Shown here one piece after another: positions 1 through 8,478 of a DNA stretch of 39,596 nucleotides. The notes below the pieces were generated by a model. That model saw only the letters and a list, made by a program, of their open reading frames with translations, was not told the DNA's origin and did not search any database. The position numbers and the translations under genes were made by a program. The DNA is from Bacteroidales bacterium UBA3143 (GTDB lineage Bacteria > Bacteroidota > Bacteroidia > Bacteroidales > Dysgonomonadaceae): positions 149,725-189,320 of the forward strand of contig DEZB01000001.1 of NCBI GenBank assembly GCA_002364735.1. The letters run 5' to 3'. Every line of letters starts with the position of its first letter. Positions within the stretch are counted from its first letter, which is position 1.

Positions 1-210
1 GAAGAAAACGTCCTGAAAGGACCTCTAAATTTAGCCCAACGCAACGCGTTGGGGGGGTATATTACTGTAAAACCATCTCGCCCTGAAAGGGCAGGTTAAA
101 ACTATGAAAAGATTAATTGTCCTTTATCAGGACGCTGTAGGAATTGGAATATGAACACCCGAGGCGTTGTCATCGGGCTGAATTAATAATGGCTTTCAGC
201 CATAAAACTA
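1..210. repeat. Transposase-less palindromic repeat (MITE-like derivative of the 303-955 element)
   Basis: Positions 1-104 closely match 303-404, and 110-210 closely match 861-955, the two flanks of the neighbouring transposase element, but the transposase gene is absent. The copy carries the same series of short hairpins: GTCCTGAAAGGAC near 12-24, CCAACGCAACGCGTTGG near 37-53, GCCCTGAAAGGGC near 80-92, then the inverted GTCCTTT..AGGAC near 118-133 and ATGGCTTTCAGCCAT near 189-203. The window begins inside or exactly at its left edge, so the true left end is unknown. It is best read as an internally deleted, non-autonomous relative of the adjacent element. Confidence 0.75.
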
Positions 211-302
211 TAGATAAAGGCTTTTCGGAAACATTGGATAAAGTATAAACGAAGAAATATAAAAAGTATGCACCCTTATAGAGAGCTAACGTACTAATAT
301 TT

Positions 303-955
303 GAAGAAAACGTCCTGAAAGGACTTCTGAATTTAGCCTAACGCAACTCGTTGGGGGTATATTACAATAAAACCACCTCGCCCTGAAAGGGCAGGTTAAA
401 ACTAAAATAACATGGCACAATCATTATCTCAATTGTTTGTACACATTATTTTCCACATCAAAAACAATTCATGTACTATTCGCAATCAGGAAAAAGAACA
501 TCTTTACGCCTATATGGGCAGCATAATAAAAGATAATGATTCAATGCCAATTCTGATAAACGGCACCGAAAATCATGTCCATATATTATGTGTAATGTCG
601 AAGAACATTGCATTGGCTAAACTAATTGAAGAAATAAAACGCCACAGCAGCCGATGGATTAAAACAAAAAATCAGTATTATACGAATTTTGCTTGGCAAG
701 CAGGTTATGGAGGTTTTTCTGTAAGTCCATCCCTGCACGCCAAAACAAAGCGCTATATTGAAAATCAGGAACAACACCATAAGAAAATAACATTTAAAGA
801 AGAATATTTACTATTTTTGAAGGAGTATGGTATTAATTACAATGAAAACTATGTATGGACAGATTAATTTGTCCTTTCAGGACGCTTGATGAGCTATTCA
901 AACCCGAGGCGTTGCCTTCGGGCTGAATTGATAATGGCTTTCAGCCATAAAACTA
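303..955 (+). mobile_element. REP-associated tyrosine transposase (IS200-like) element with palindromic flanks
   Basis: A 151-aa Y1 transposase gene sits between a left flank (303-411) and a right flank (868-955), both rich in hairpins. The left hairpin GTCCTGAAAGGAC and the right hairpin GTCCTTTCAGGAC are reverse complements, so the ends are related in opposite orientation. The boundaries are set by comparison with the second copy at 1-210. RAYT elements of this kind do not carry classic long terminal inverted repeats and are associated with palindromic repeats scattered in the host genome. Confidence 0.75.
412..867 (+). CDS. REP-associated tyrosine transposase, IS200/Y1 (HUH) family
   Basis: The 151-aa protein is a single Y1-transposase domain (Transposase_17, the IS200/RAYT type). 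The HUH motif is H55-V56-H57 in ENHVHILC, and the catalytic tyrosine is most likely Y115 in KRYIENQEQHH, with Q119 following in the usual spacing. The length is normal for stand-alone family members and no frameshift is visible, so the protein could be active. Such enzymes cut and join single-stranded DNA at hairpin ends through a 5'-phosphotyrosine. The flanking palindromes and a deleted copy 200 bp upstream support that role here. The start ATG at 412 gives the MAQSLSQLFVHIIFH start usual for the family. Confidence 0.9.
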   Translation: MAQSLSQLFVHIIFHIKNNSCTIRNQEKEHLYAYMGSIIKDNDSMPILINGTENHVHILCVMSKNIALAKLIEEIKRHSSRWIKTKNQYYTNFAWQAGYGGFSVSPSLHAKTKRYIENQEQHHKKITFKEEYLLFLKEYGINYNENYVWTD

Positions 956-1052
956 CTGATACTCGCGCCAGCAGTAGATTACTTAACAACTTAAGGAGAG
1001 AAATAAATAGAGATTAGAAATATTATAATAAAGATATAACCCAACAACAACT

Positions 1053-1205
1053 ATGAACGAAGCCGAAACAAGAGCCGAAAAACATTGCCGATGCTATGAG
1101 TTATTTAGGAACTGTGCAGCGTATAAGTTCATTGTTTGTGGGGTTTCAAAGGCATTTGTATGGGGGACCCAGCGAAAGAGTAGAAGCATTGAAAAGTGTG
1201 TAATT
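1053..1205 (+). pseudogene. Short gene remnant, possibly from a type I restriction subunit
   Basis: The ATG at 1053 opens a 50-residue frame beginning MNEAETRAE, a string typical of the N-terminus of type I restriction R subunits (family knowledge, not a search). After about nine codons the more protein-like reading switches frame: from about 1079 another frame reads IADAMSYLGTVQRISSLF and onward to a TAA at 1200-1202. The pattern fits a deleted, frameshifted relic in which the two ends of a gene were joined. Both frames are short and the assignment is weak. The region may also be non-coding. Confidence 0.3.
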
Positions 1206-1220
1206 TAAAATACAACCACA

Positions 1221-1715
1221 ATGAAACTAATAGTAATTGTTAGACACGCAAAAGCCGTTCCTTACGGCTATGAAGATGATTTTAACCGCAATCTCACAGA
1301 ACGCGGAGAAAAGGATGCTGAAAAAATAAGTTCGGAACTTCAACAGCGCGGAATGAAAGTGGATATAATGGTTTCAAGTCCAGCAAAACGTGCATTGCAG
1401 ACGGCTCATATTTTTGCAGAAAACCTGGGCTTTGACAAAAATAAGATCACCGAGGTGAAAGATATTTACGAAGGGATGACCACTTCTCAATTTTTGGAAC
1501 TCATCCATGAATTACGTGAATCGGGCGAAACAGTTTATTTCTTCGGGCACAATCCCGATTTTCATTATTTCGCAGATAACTTGCTAAAGGACTTAGGGAT
1601 TGATATGCCTACTTGTTCCACCGTTGGAATTTATTTTGATGTTGCACGATGGAAAGATGTAGAACCGAGAAAAGGCGAAAAAGAGTTTCACTTTACTCCA
1701 CGGATGTTCAGATAG
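1221..1715 (+). CDS. sixA: SixA-like phosphohistidine phosphatase (histidine phosphatase superfamily)
   Basis: The 164-aa cytoplasmic protein has the histidine phosphatase signature: R8-H9 in the first strand (IVRHAK), R57 in SSPAKRALQT and the second catalytic histidine H110 in FFGHNPD. H9 would be the phosphorylated nucleophile. Length (E. coli SixA is about 160 aa) and the RHAK rather than RHG variant fit the SixA branch, which dephosphorylates phosphohistidine proteins in phosphorelay or phosphotransferase systems. The physiological substrate here cannot be told from sequence. The gene stands alone: repeats flank it on both sides and the next gene is on the opposite strand. No ribosome binding site is obvious, as is common in Bacteroidetes. 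Confidence 0.85.
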   Translation: MKLIVIVRHAKAVPYGYEDDFNRNLTERGEKDAEKISSELQQRGMKVDIMVSSPAKRALQTAHIFAENLGFDKNKITEVKDIYEGMTTSQFLELIHELRESGETVYFFGHNPDFHYFADNLLKDLGIDMPTCSTVGIYFDVARWKDVEPRKGEKEFHFTPRMFR

Positions 1716-2011
1716 GGGGCTGGGGGCCAAGGGGCCAAGATATCTCCGAGACGTGATAAATCGACGTGTTATCTTATCGAGACGCGATAAATCGCCGTCT
1801 CTACGGCTACCTGCTACTATATTTTACAGTGTTATCTTTGTGCCATTATTAAAGGACAAGTCGCGACTTGTCCCTACAATCCGTCAATTAACCCCACATC
1901 TTATATCCCATGCCACCACATAACACACAACATCATTGTCAATTTTCCCTTGTCAATTGTCATTTATTTCACATACCCCATACCCCACAACCCAAATCGC
2001 ATACCTCATCT
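1716..2011. repeat. Intergenic palindromic and low-complexity repeats
   Basis: This gap holds no credible gene. It contains two tandem near-copies of GAGACGyGATAAATCG (1748-1778 and 1779-1801, the latter close to a palindrome ending CGTCTC), a perfect 20-bp palindrome at 1854-1873 (GGACAAGTCG and its complement), two TTGTCAATT words at about 1937-1959, and a C/A-rich block at 1970-2007 built from CATACCCC words. A 15-base piece of that block (1979-1993) recurs in inverted orientation at 36906-36920. These look like dispersed intergenic repeats of the host genome. Confidence 0.6.
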
Positions 2012-3388
2012 TCAACTCTTCTCCATCTCCTTTGCAAAGTACCCATAAAACAATGGAATAGTTTTAATGCCATTAAACAGTTGCTCCAACGGGAAGTTTT
2101 CATTTGGAGAGTGAATAGCATCCGACTCCAAACCAAAGCCCATCAAAACAGATTTAATGCCCAATATCTCTTCGAAAGTTGCAATGATAGGTATGCTTCC
2201 GCCCGATCTAACAGGAACTGGCTTTTTGCCATAAACTTCACTGTAAGCTTTTTCAGCTGCTTTATATCCAGCGATGTCTATTGGGCATACATAAGACGGT
2301 CCACCATGAAGCGATTCCACTTTTACTTTCACATACTCAGGAGCAATCGATTCGAAATACTTAACAAACAGCTCCGCAATTTCTTCATGATCTTGATTGG
2401 GAACTAAACGACAGTTTATTTTAGCATAAGCTTTTGAAGGCAATACGGTTTTTGCTCCTTCACCAGTGTATCCACCCCAAATGCCACATACATCAAACGT
2501 GGGACGAATACCAGTACGCTCGTTTGTGGTATATCCTTCTTCTCCAAATACGGCTTCAATGTCTAATGACTTCTTATATTTCTCAAGATTGAAAGGGGCT
2601 TTCGCCATCAGTGCGCGCTCTTCATCAGAAACTTCCAATACGTCATCATAAAAACCTGGAATGGTAATTCGGCCGTTTTCATCGGTAGTTTGGGCTATCA
2701 TTTTAGATAACACATTAATAGGATTGGCAACCGCACCTCCAAAAAGACCTGAGTGCAAATCTGCGTTCGGCCCTGTCACTTCCACTTGCCAATAAGCCAA
2801 ACCGCGCAAGCCAGTAGTGATGGAAGGTACATCGCGGGCAATCATAGAGGTGTCTGAAACCAAAATAATATCAGCATTGAGCATATCTTTATGCTCTTGG
2901 CAGAACTTAGGGAGGTTGGGAGAACCAACTTCTTCTTCACCCTCAATCAAAAACTTAACATTGCAATTCAAATTGCCTGATTGTACCAAATACTCAAATG
3001 CTTTTGCGTGCATAAAACTCTGACCTTTGTCATCATCAGCTCCGCGCGCCCATATTTTGCCATCTTTGATAACAGGCTCAAAGGGGTCAGTGTTCCACTT
3101 CTCAATTGGATCAACAGGCATCACATCCATATGAGCATATACCAAAACGGTGGGGGCATTCTTGTCAATTATCTTTTCGCCATAAGTTACAGGGTTTCCT
3201 TCTGTTTCAAAAATCTCTGCTTTGTCTGCACCTGCTGCCAACAGCAGTTCTTTCCACTTTTCAGCAGCTTTATACATGTCTGGTTTGTGCTCGGGCAACG
3301 ACGAAATAGATGGAATGCGGATCAACTCGAAAAGTTCATCCAAGAAACGCTCTTTGTGAGTTTCAATGTACTGGTCAATTTCTTTCAT
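2012..3388 (-). CDS. M20 family dipeptidase (metallopeptidase)
   Basis: The 458-aa protein (numbered from the ATG at 3388) belongs to the M20 peptidase/carnosine dipeptidase group. Metal and catalytic residues are visible: H86 in YAHMD, the bridging D119 in RGADDDKG, the catalytic E152 and metal ligand E153 in EGEEEVGS, D179 in LVSD, and H426 in DAIHSPNE near the end. A dimerisation (lid) insert of the family follows the first metal-site half. No signal peptide is present, so it should cleave dipeptides in the cytoplasm using two divalent metals. An upstream in-frame ATG at 3412 would add eight residues. The start at 3388 (MKEIDQYIE) matches the usual family N-terminus better. It is a single-gene unit, divergent from the GH97 gene. 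Confidence 0.9.
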   Translation of the reverse strand: MKEIDQYIETHKERFLDELFELIRIPSISSLPEHKPDMYKAAEKWKELLLAAGADKAEIFETEGNPVTYGEKIIDKNAPTVLVYAHMDVMPVDPIEKWNTDPFEPVIKDGKIWARGADDDKGQSFMHAKAFEYLVQSGNLNCNVKFLIEGEEEVGSPNLPKFCQEHKDMLNADIILVSDTSMIARDVPSITTGLRGLAYWQVEVTGPNADLHSGLFGGAVANPINVLSKMIAQTTDENGRITIPGFYDDVLEVSDEERALMAKAPFNLEKYKKSLDIEAVFGEEGYTTNERTGIRPTFDVCGIWGGYTGEGAKTVLPSKAYAKINCRLVPNQDHEEIAELFVKYFESIAPEYVKVKVESLHGGPSYVCPIDIAGYKAAEKAYSEVYGKKPVPVRSGGSIPIIATFEEILGIKSVLMGFGLESDAIHSPNENFPLEQLFNGIKTIPLFYGYFAKEMEKS

Positions 3389-3712
3389 ATTTTTTGATTT
3401 TAAAGTGTTCATTGCCGTAAAAATACGAATATTTTTGTAGTTGTCGAAATATAAAACCTCAAACTATAAAATCTAATTCACAATTTATTGTGATATATTT
3501 AAGGATGAAAAGTCAATGTTTTTATATATCTTTATTTTTTATGTTATGTGAAATCAAAATGCATAAAACTCGCACATAACTAAAGATTTGAGATCGTCTC
3601 TATTCTGGTCAAAAATAAGAAGCAAGTTAATAGTAAAACGAGACGCTTACTATTTGTTGTAGATTAGAGATGGAGTTATAAATATAAATCTGTTCATTTA
3701 TAAATAATTGCT
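3389..3712. promoter_or_regulatory. Divergent intergenic region with three inverted repeats
   Basis: The region lies between the dipeptidase (-) and the GH97 cluster (+) and contains no gene. Three dyads are visible: TCACAAT-TT-ATTGTGA at 3477-3492; GTTATGTG (3543-3550) paired with CACATAAC (3573-3580); and AATAGTAA (3629-3636) paired with TTACTATT (3647-3654), which lies 59 bp before the GH97 start and has TACTATTTG, a near match to a Bacteroidetes -7 element, on its right arm. They could be operators for the downstream cluster. No regulator gene is adjacent, and the assignment is by symmetry only. Confidence 0.35.
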
Positions 3713-5599
3713 ATGAAATACTTCACGTTGTTGTTATCTTTATTATTATCTCTTTCAGCATTTTCTTTAAATGCTGCCGAACTAAAAGAAGTTTTCTCAC
3801 CTGATAAAAAGCTTCACTTCTCATTGGAAATTGATAATGACGGATCATTAACTTATTTCATAAAATACAACGATGAATCTATTGTGTTGCCATCCTCTTT
3901 AGGTTTAAATAATTGGGCTGATAATTTCACTTTAGTGAATATTGTGTTTTCTGAGAATGATTCTTTTTGGAAACCAGTTTATGGAGAGCGCAGTCAAGTA
4001 CACGACAATTACAATCAAGTGGTTTTCCGTTTGCTTAAAAACAATAACCCTAAGTTAGAGATGCAATTAGAAGTGCGTGCTTATAATGAAGGTATTGCTT
4101 TTAGATATTTTTTTCCTGAACATCCAGAAGGTGGAAGGGATATAAGTATTAGTGAAGATAGAACGGAATTCAGAATGCCCGAAGGGACTGAAGCTTGGTT
4201 TACACCCCGTGGACAAGCGGAATATTTAAAACTGCCTTTTCAGGATTGGCCTAGCGAAAGTGAGCGCCCATTAGTTCTTCAGCTTCAAAACGGATTGTTC
4301 TCGTGTTTGACAGAAGCTGAAATGGTTGACTTCTCTCGCACAAAATTTATTTTGCATCCAAGCCAATCGAATACAATTAGTTGTTCAATGTATGATAAAG
4401 TCGATTTAACTACTCCATTTTCCTCTCCATGGAGAGTGGTTATGGTTGCAGAGAGTCCTGGTGAGTTAATAGAAAATAATGATTTAATACTCAATCTCAA
4501 TCCAGCATCACAAATTGCAAATACATCTTGGATTAAACCAGGTAAAGTGATGCGTGAAATTTCATTATCTGCCGAAGGAGCTAAAGAGTTAGTTGATTTT
4601 GCAGTTAAAAGAAATTTGCAATATATCCATTTCGATGCGGGTTGGTACGGATATGAATATGTAGGAGCATCTGATGCAACAACAGTTACGGTAGATCCAA
4701 AACGTAACCCAAATAGTAATTTGGACCTACAAGAGGCTATCCGATATGCTAATGAAAAAGGGATAGGTGTTATTCTTTATGTTAATCAACGCGCATTGTA
4801 CAAACAATTGGACGAAATTCTCCCCCTTTTCAAGAAATGGGGTGTTCGAGGAATTAAATTTGGTTTTGTTCATGTCGGTTCTCACCGTTGGACGACCTGG
4901 ATGCACGATGCCGTAAAGAAATGCGCAGAATATAACATGTTGGTGGATATACACGATGAATACAGACCAACTGGCTTTAGCAGAACATGGCCTAACCTTA
5001 TGACACAAGAGGGAATTCTTGGTAACGAAGCTATGCCCGATGCTAATCACAACACCATACTTCCTTTTACGCGATTTATAGCAGGAGCTGCCGATTACAC
5101 AATTTGTTATTATCATCGTCCCGAATTTAAAGAGAGCTTGATAGGTGGACAATTTAAAAGAGGCCTGAAAACAACTTCTGCTCATCAACTGGCATTATCA
5201 GTTATTTATTATAGTCCTTTGCAGTATATGTATTGGTACGATTCACCTTCTGACTCCCAGGATGAGCCAGAACTGGAATTTTTTGATGCAATATCAACAG
5301 TTTGGGATGACACAAAGGTTCTTCATGGAGAAATAGGTGAATATATCACTATTGCACGAAGAAAAGGTGAGGATTGGTTTTTAGGGACTATAACCAATAA
5401 CAATGGGCGTAATATTAAACTCGCTTTTGATTTTCTTCCTGAAGGGAGAAAATATGAAGCTGCTATTTATTTCGACGATCAGAGCGTAAATACAAGAACA
5501 AAAGTAGGTATAAAACGAATTCGTGTTGACGCTAAAAGTTTGCTTGATACACGATTGATTGCTTCTGGTGGTCAAGCTATTTGGATAAAACCTATTTAA
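3713..5599 (+). CDS. Secreted glycoside hydrolase family 97 protein
   Basis: The 628-aa protein starts with a signal peptide (about residues 1-21, cleavage near LNAAELK), so it acts in the periplasm or outside. The N-terminal beta domain (about 22-270) is followed by a catalytic barrel with GH97 hallmarks: FDAGWYG, GIKFGF, VDIHDEYRPTGFSRTWPN, TQEGILGNE, HNTILPFTRF and AGAADYT, then a C-terminal beta domain. GH97 enzymes are calcium-dependent alpha-glucosidases or alpha-galactosidases. The position that carries the nucleophilic Asp in retaining members (K-x-D-F) is Gly384 here, while E433 and E439 remain, which favours an inverting or divergent clade. It heads a same-strand cluster with a PLP enzyme and ceramidase-like hydrolases. 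The substrate is unknown. Confidence 0.9.
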   Translation: MKYFTLLLSLLLSLSAFSLNAAELKEVFSPDKKLHFSLEIDNDGSLTYFIKYNDESIVLPSSLGLNNWADNFTLVNIVFSENDSFWKPVYGERSQVHDNYNQVVFRLLKNNNPKLEMQLEVRAYNEGIAFRYFFPEHPEGGRDISISEDRTEFRMPEGTEAWFTPRGQAEYLKLPFQDWPSESERPLVLQLQNGLFSCLTEAEMVDFSRTKFILHPSQSNTISCSMYDKVDLTTPFSSPWRVVMVAESPGELIENNDLILNLNPASQIANTSWIKPGKVMREISLSAEGAKELVDFAVKRNLQYIHFDAGWYGYEYVGASDATTVTVDPKRNPNSNLDLQEAIRYANEKGIGVILYVNQRALYKQLDEILPLFKKWGVRGIKFGFVHVGSHRWTTWMHDAVKKCAEYNMLVDIHDEYRPTGFSRTWPNLMTQEGILGNEAMPDANHNTILPFTRFIAGAADYTICYYHRPEFKESLIGGQFKRGLKTTSAHQLALSVIYYSPLQYMYWYDSPSDSQDEPELEFFDAISTVWDDTKVLHGEIGEYITIARRKGEDWFLGTITNNNGRNIKLAFDFLPEGRKYEAAIYFDDQSVNTRTKVGIKRIRVDAKSLLDTRLIASGGQAIWIKPI

Positions 5600-5676
5600 A
5601 GAAGACAAGATGTTAGCTTCTGTTGGATTTTATCATTCGAGGTGTAAATATTTGAATTTTATTAGTTCTTAAAATT

Positions 5677-7044
5677 ATGAATAGAAGAAGTTTTATAAAA
5701 AAAAGTATGTATGGCGGCGCAACTATATTGGGAACCTCTCATTTTAATAAGTCTTTCGCTTTTAATGATATCATTAAAGATGGTAAGTTACCAGCCATAT
5801 TAGGTGGTCAAAAAGCCCATAATGGTTTATGGCCTGCTTGGCCTATATGGAACCCAAAAACAGATGAGAAAAGACTGTTGGATGTTATGCGAAGTGGTGT
5901 GTGGTCAAGAGATAAATTGGTTTCGGAGTTTGAACAACGTTGGGCTGAGGTAATTGGTTCTAAACGGTGCTTGTCTGTTGTTAACGGTACAAATGCATTA
6001 AATACAGCTTTAGCTCAGTTAGAAATAGGATGGGGCGATGAGGTGCTTGTAACTCCTTACACTTTTATAGCATCGGTATCTTCTATTTTATTTAATGGAG
6101 CTATACCCATATTTGTAGATGTAGACCCAGAGACTTTTCAGATGGATCCTGACAAAATTGAAGAAAAGATAACCTCACGTACTAAGGCCATAATGCCAGT
6201 GCATATTTTGGGCCTTCCCTGTGATATGGAACGTATAATGTCAATTGCGAATAGACGGGGCCTTTTGGTTGTTGAAGATGCTTGTCAAGCTTGGCTAACA
6301 GAAATAAACAACCAGAAAGTAGGGACTTTTGGTAAAGCTGGTTGTTTTAGTTTCCAAAATTCTAAGAATATGACAATGGGTGAGGGCGGTGCAATTGTAA
6401 GTGATGATGATGAATTTATGGATCGTTGTTTTTCTTATCACAACTATGGCAATCCATACGGAACAGCAGCAGGCGAAGTAGGAGCAGGAACTATTATGGT
6501 AGGCACTAAACTTCGTATTACTGAATTTCAGGCTGCTATCGGTCTTTCACAATTAGAACGCCTTGAGACCCAGACCCAGACTCGTAATGTCAATGCTAAA
6601 TATTTGCAGGGTCAAATTAAAGATATTCCAGGTATTTTACCTTACAGATTGTATGAAAATGTTACACAGGCTGCATTTCATTTATTCCCATTTCGTTACA
6701 AGAAGGAGGATTTCAAAGGACTTTCTCGTAATGGTTTTTTACAAGCCTTACGTGCAGAGGGTGTATCATGCTCCAGTGGATATTCTGAATTAAATAAAAT
6801 GCCTTTTTTAAAGAATGCTTTTAACAGCAAGTATTTTCGGAAGTTTTATCCCGAAAATCAACTGAACTATGACGCATATATGGAGAACAACAAATGTCCA
6901 AAGAATGAGAAACTATGCAATGAAGAAGCTATTTGGATTTCTCAGAATTTATTGTTGGGCTCTAAATCAGATATGGATAATATTGTATTTGCTATCGAAA
7001 AAACCCAAGAGCATGCAGAGTTAATAAAAAACAAAGTCGGATAG
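5677..7044 (+). CDS. DegT/DnrJ/EryC1/StrS-type PLP aminotransferase with Tat signal
   Basis: The 455-aa protein has the fold-type I aminotransferase layout of the DegT/AHBA-synthase family: NGTNALNTAL (about 103-112), PYTFIASVSS (127-136), VVEDACQAW (198-206) and the PLP-binding lysine K230 in FSFQNSKNMTMGEGG. The N-terminus carries a twin-arginine signal, N-R-R-S-F-I-K-K, followed by a short neutral stretch to about residue 28, so the folded enzyme with cofactor is probably exported. Classic family members aminate nucleotide-linked keto sugars in the cytoplasm; an exported version must have another substrate or role. It follows GH97 by 77 bp, and its stop lies two bases before the next start, so it is in the same operon. 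Confidence 0.88.
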   Translation: MNRRSFIKKSMYGGATILGTSHFNKSFAFNDIIKDGKLPAILGGQKAHNGLWPAWPIWNPKTDEKRLLDVMRSGVWSRDKLVSEFEQRWAEVIGSKRCLSVVNGTNALNTALAQLEIGWGDEVLVTPYTFIASVSSILFNGAIPIFVDVDPETFQMDPDKIEEKITSRTKAIMPVHILGLPCDMERIMSIANRRGLLVVEDACQAWLTEINNQKVGTFGKAGCFSFQNSKNMTMGEGGAIVSDDDEFMDRCFSYHNYGNPYGTAAGEVGAGTIMVGTKLRITEFQAAIGLSQLERLETQTQTRNVNAKYLQGQIKDIPGILPYRLYENVTQAAFHLFPFRYKKEDFKGLSRNGFLQALRAEGVSCSSGYSELNKMPFLKNAFNSKYFRKFYPENQLNYDAYMENNKCPKNEKLCNEEAIWISQNLLLGSKSDMDNIVFAIEKTQEHAELIKNKVG

Positions 7045-7046
7045 TT

Positions 7047-8420
7047 ATGGATACAAGGATTAGCAGTAGCCTAAATGTTTTATTGAGAGCAATTATTTTA
7101 ATAATAATATCAAGTCCATCAATTCTTTTCAGTCAAAACTCTTCAGATGAGTGGAAAGTTGGTGTTGCCCGTCAAAATATAACTCCTCAGTATCCTACTT
7201 GGATGGCTGGCTATGCTATGAGGACCTCTCCATCTGATGGTAAGCTGCATGATATATGGGCGAAAGCGATTACATTTGAAGATGCACAAGGAATGCGATC
7301 TATTTTAATAACAACAGATCTGCTGAGTATCCCAAAAGAGTTTTCAGAGCTGTTTAAAACTAAAGTAAAACAAAAATATGGATTAGGAAAATCGCAGATA
7401 ATCTTAAATTGTTCTCATACTCATTCAGGACCTGTTATTTCAAGGGCACTTCACTACATTTATCCCATGAGTTCGAATGATTGGGAAATTGTAGATGACT
7501 ACACTAAGGAATTGGAGGAAAGTTTACTGCAATTAGTAGATGAGTCAATGGAGCGTTTAGTGCCTGCTAAAATATTCACTCAGAATGGCACAATTCGTTT
7601 TCAAGTAAACAGACGTAATAATAAAGAGGCTACATTACAAAATACAACAGCATTAAATGGACCCAATGATTATGCCGTTCCTGTTATTAAAGTTGAGGGA
7701 TTAGATAATAATTTAATTGCGATTATCTTTGGTTATGCCTGTCATCCAACAACATTGTCAATTAATAAGTTCTCAGGTGATTATCCTGGTTTTGCACAAA
7801 TAGAACTGGAAAAATTGTATCCTGGAACAATGGCAATGTTTTTTCAAGGAGCTGGAGGAGATCAAAATCCTTTGCCTCGTCGATCAATTCCATTGGCTAT
7901 TCAGTATGGAAAGCAATTAGCATCATCAGTAGAAAGAGTTTTGTCTGAGGAGATGATAAAGCAAGACAGTAGATTAATCACTAAATATAAAGAAATAGAT
8001 CTTCCATTTGATGATCCTCTTTCATTAAAAGAGTTTCAGGAAATAGCCCAAGGAGATGATTATCAAGCCAGATGGGCACAGGGAATGATTAATGACATAA
8101 ATAGAAACGGACGCCTAAGAGACGCTTATCCTTTCCCTATTGCTTATTGGAAATTAGGACATCAAGAGATGTTTGTGTTAGGAGGAGAATCAGTAATTGC
8201 ATATAGTCTGAAACTGAAAGAGATATTTGGGGAACAGGTCTTTGTTATGTCTTATGCGAATGATGTGATGGGTTATATCCCTTCCGAAATTATTTTAGAT
8301 GAGGGCGGCTATGAAGGGGACACTGCACAACGAGTTTATGGATTACCAGCTAAGTGGAATAAAAACATAGAAACACTTATAATTTCAGGGATGGAAAATA
8401 TGGTTGTTCCAGAAAAGTGA
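7047..8420 (+). CDS. Secreted neutral/alkaline ceramidase-like hydrolase (first paralogue)
   Basis: The 457-aa protein has a hydrophobic signal (about 1-29) and then the neutral/alkaline non-lysosomal ceramidase N-terminal domain: VGVARQNITP, WMAGYAMRT, the zinc-site motif CSHTHSGP (H124 and H126), YACHPTTL (H233) and FSGDYPGFAQIE. S243 in the last motif aligns with the nucleophilic serine of the ceramidase SGDNKGYA motif. Ceramidases hydrolyse the N-acyl amide of sphingolipids with zinc. At this length the C-terminal immunoglobulin-like domain of characterised ceramidases is missing, so the substrate may differ. It starts two bases after the aminotransferase stop and is about as long as the related gene at 9935. 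Confidence 0.82.
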   Translation: MDTRISSSLNVLLRAIILIIISSPSILFSQNSSDEWKVGVARQNITPQYPTWMAGYAMRTSPSDGKLHDIWAKAITFEDAQGMRSILITTDLLSIPKEFSELFKTKVKQKYGLGKSQIILNCSHTHSGPVISRALHYIYPMSSNDWEIVDDYTKELEESLLQLVDESMERLVPAKIFTQNGTIRFQVNRRNNKEATLQNTTALNGPNDYAVPVIKVEGLDNNLIAIIFGYACHPTTLSINKFSGDYPGFAQIELEKLYPGTMAMFFQGAGGDQNPLPRRSIPLAIQYGKQLASSVERVLSEEMIKQDSRLITKYKEIDLPFDDPLSLKEFQEIAQGDDYQARWAQGMINDINRNGRLRDAYPFPIAYWKLGHQEMFVLGGESVIAYSLKLKEIFGEQVFVMSYANDVMGYIPSEIILDEGGYEGDTAQRVYGLPAKWNKNIETLIISGMENMVVPEK

Positions 8421-8478
8421 ACAACTTAAACACAAAGAATGAAGATATTACAAAAAATAATTTATTAAAAAGTACACT

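Noticed and set aside
1..955. CRISPR array
   Set aside because: There are only two long repeat copies with hairpins and a transposase between them, not short regularly spaced repeats with unique spacers.
1910..2407. Plus-strand 165-residue frame
   Set aside because: Most of it is antisense to the dipeptidase gene, the rest is low-complexity repeat; no family features.
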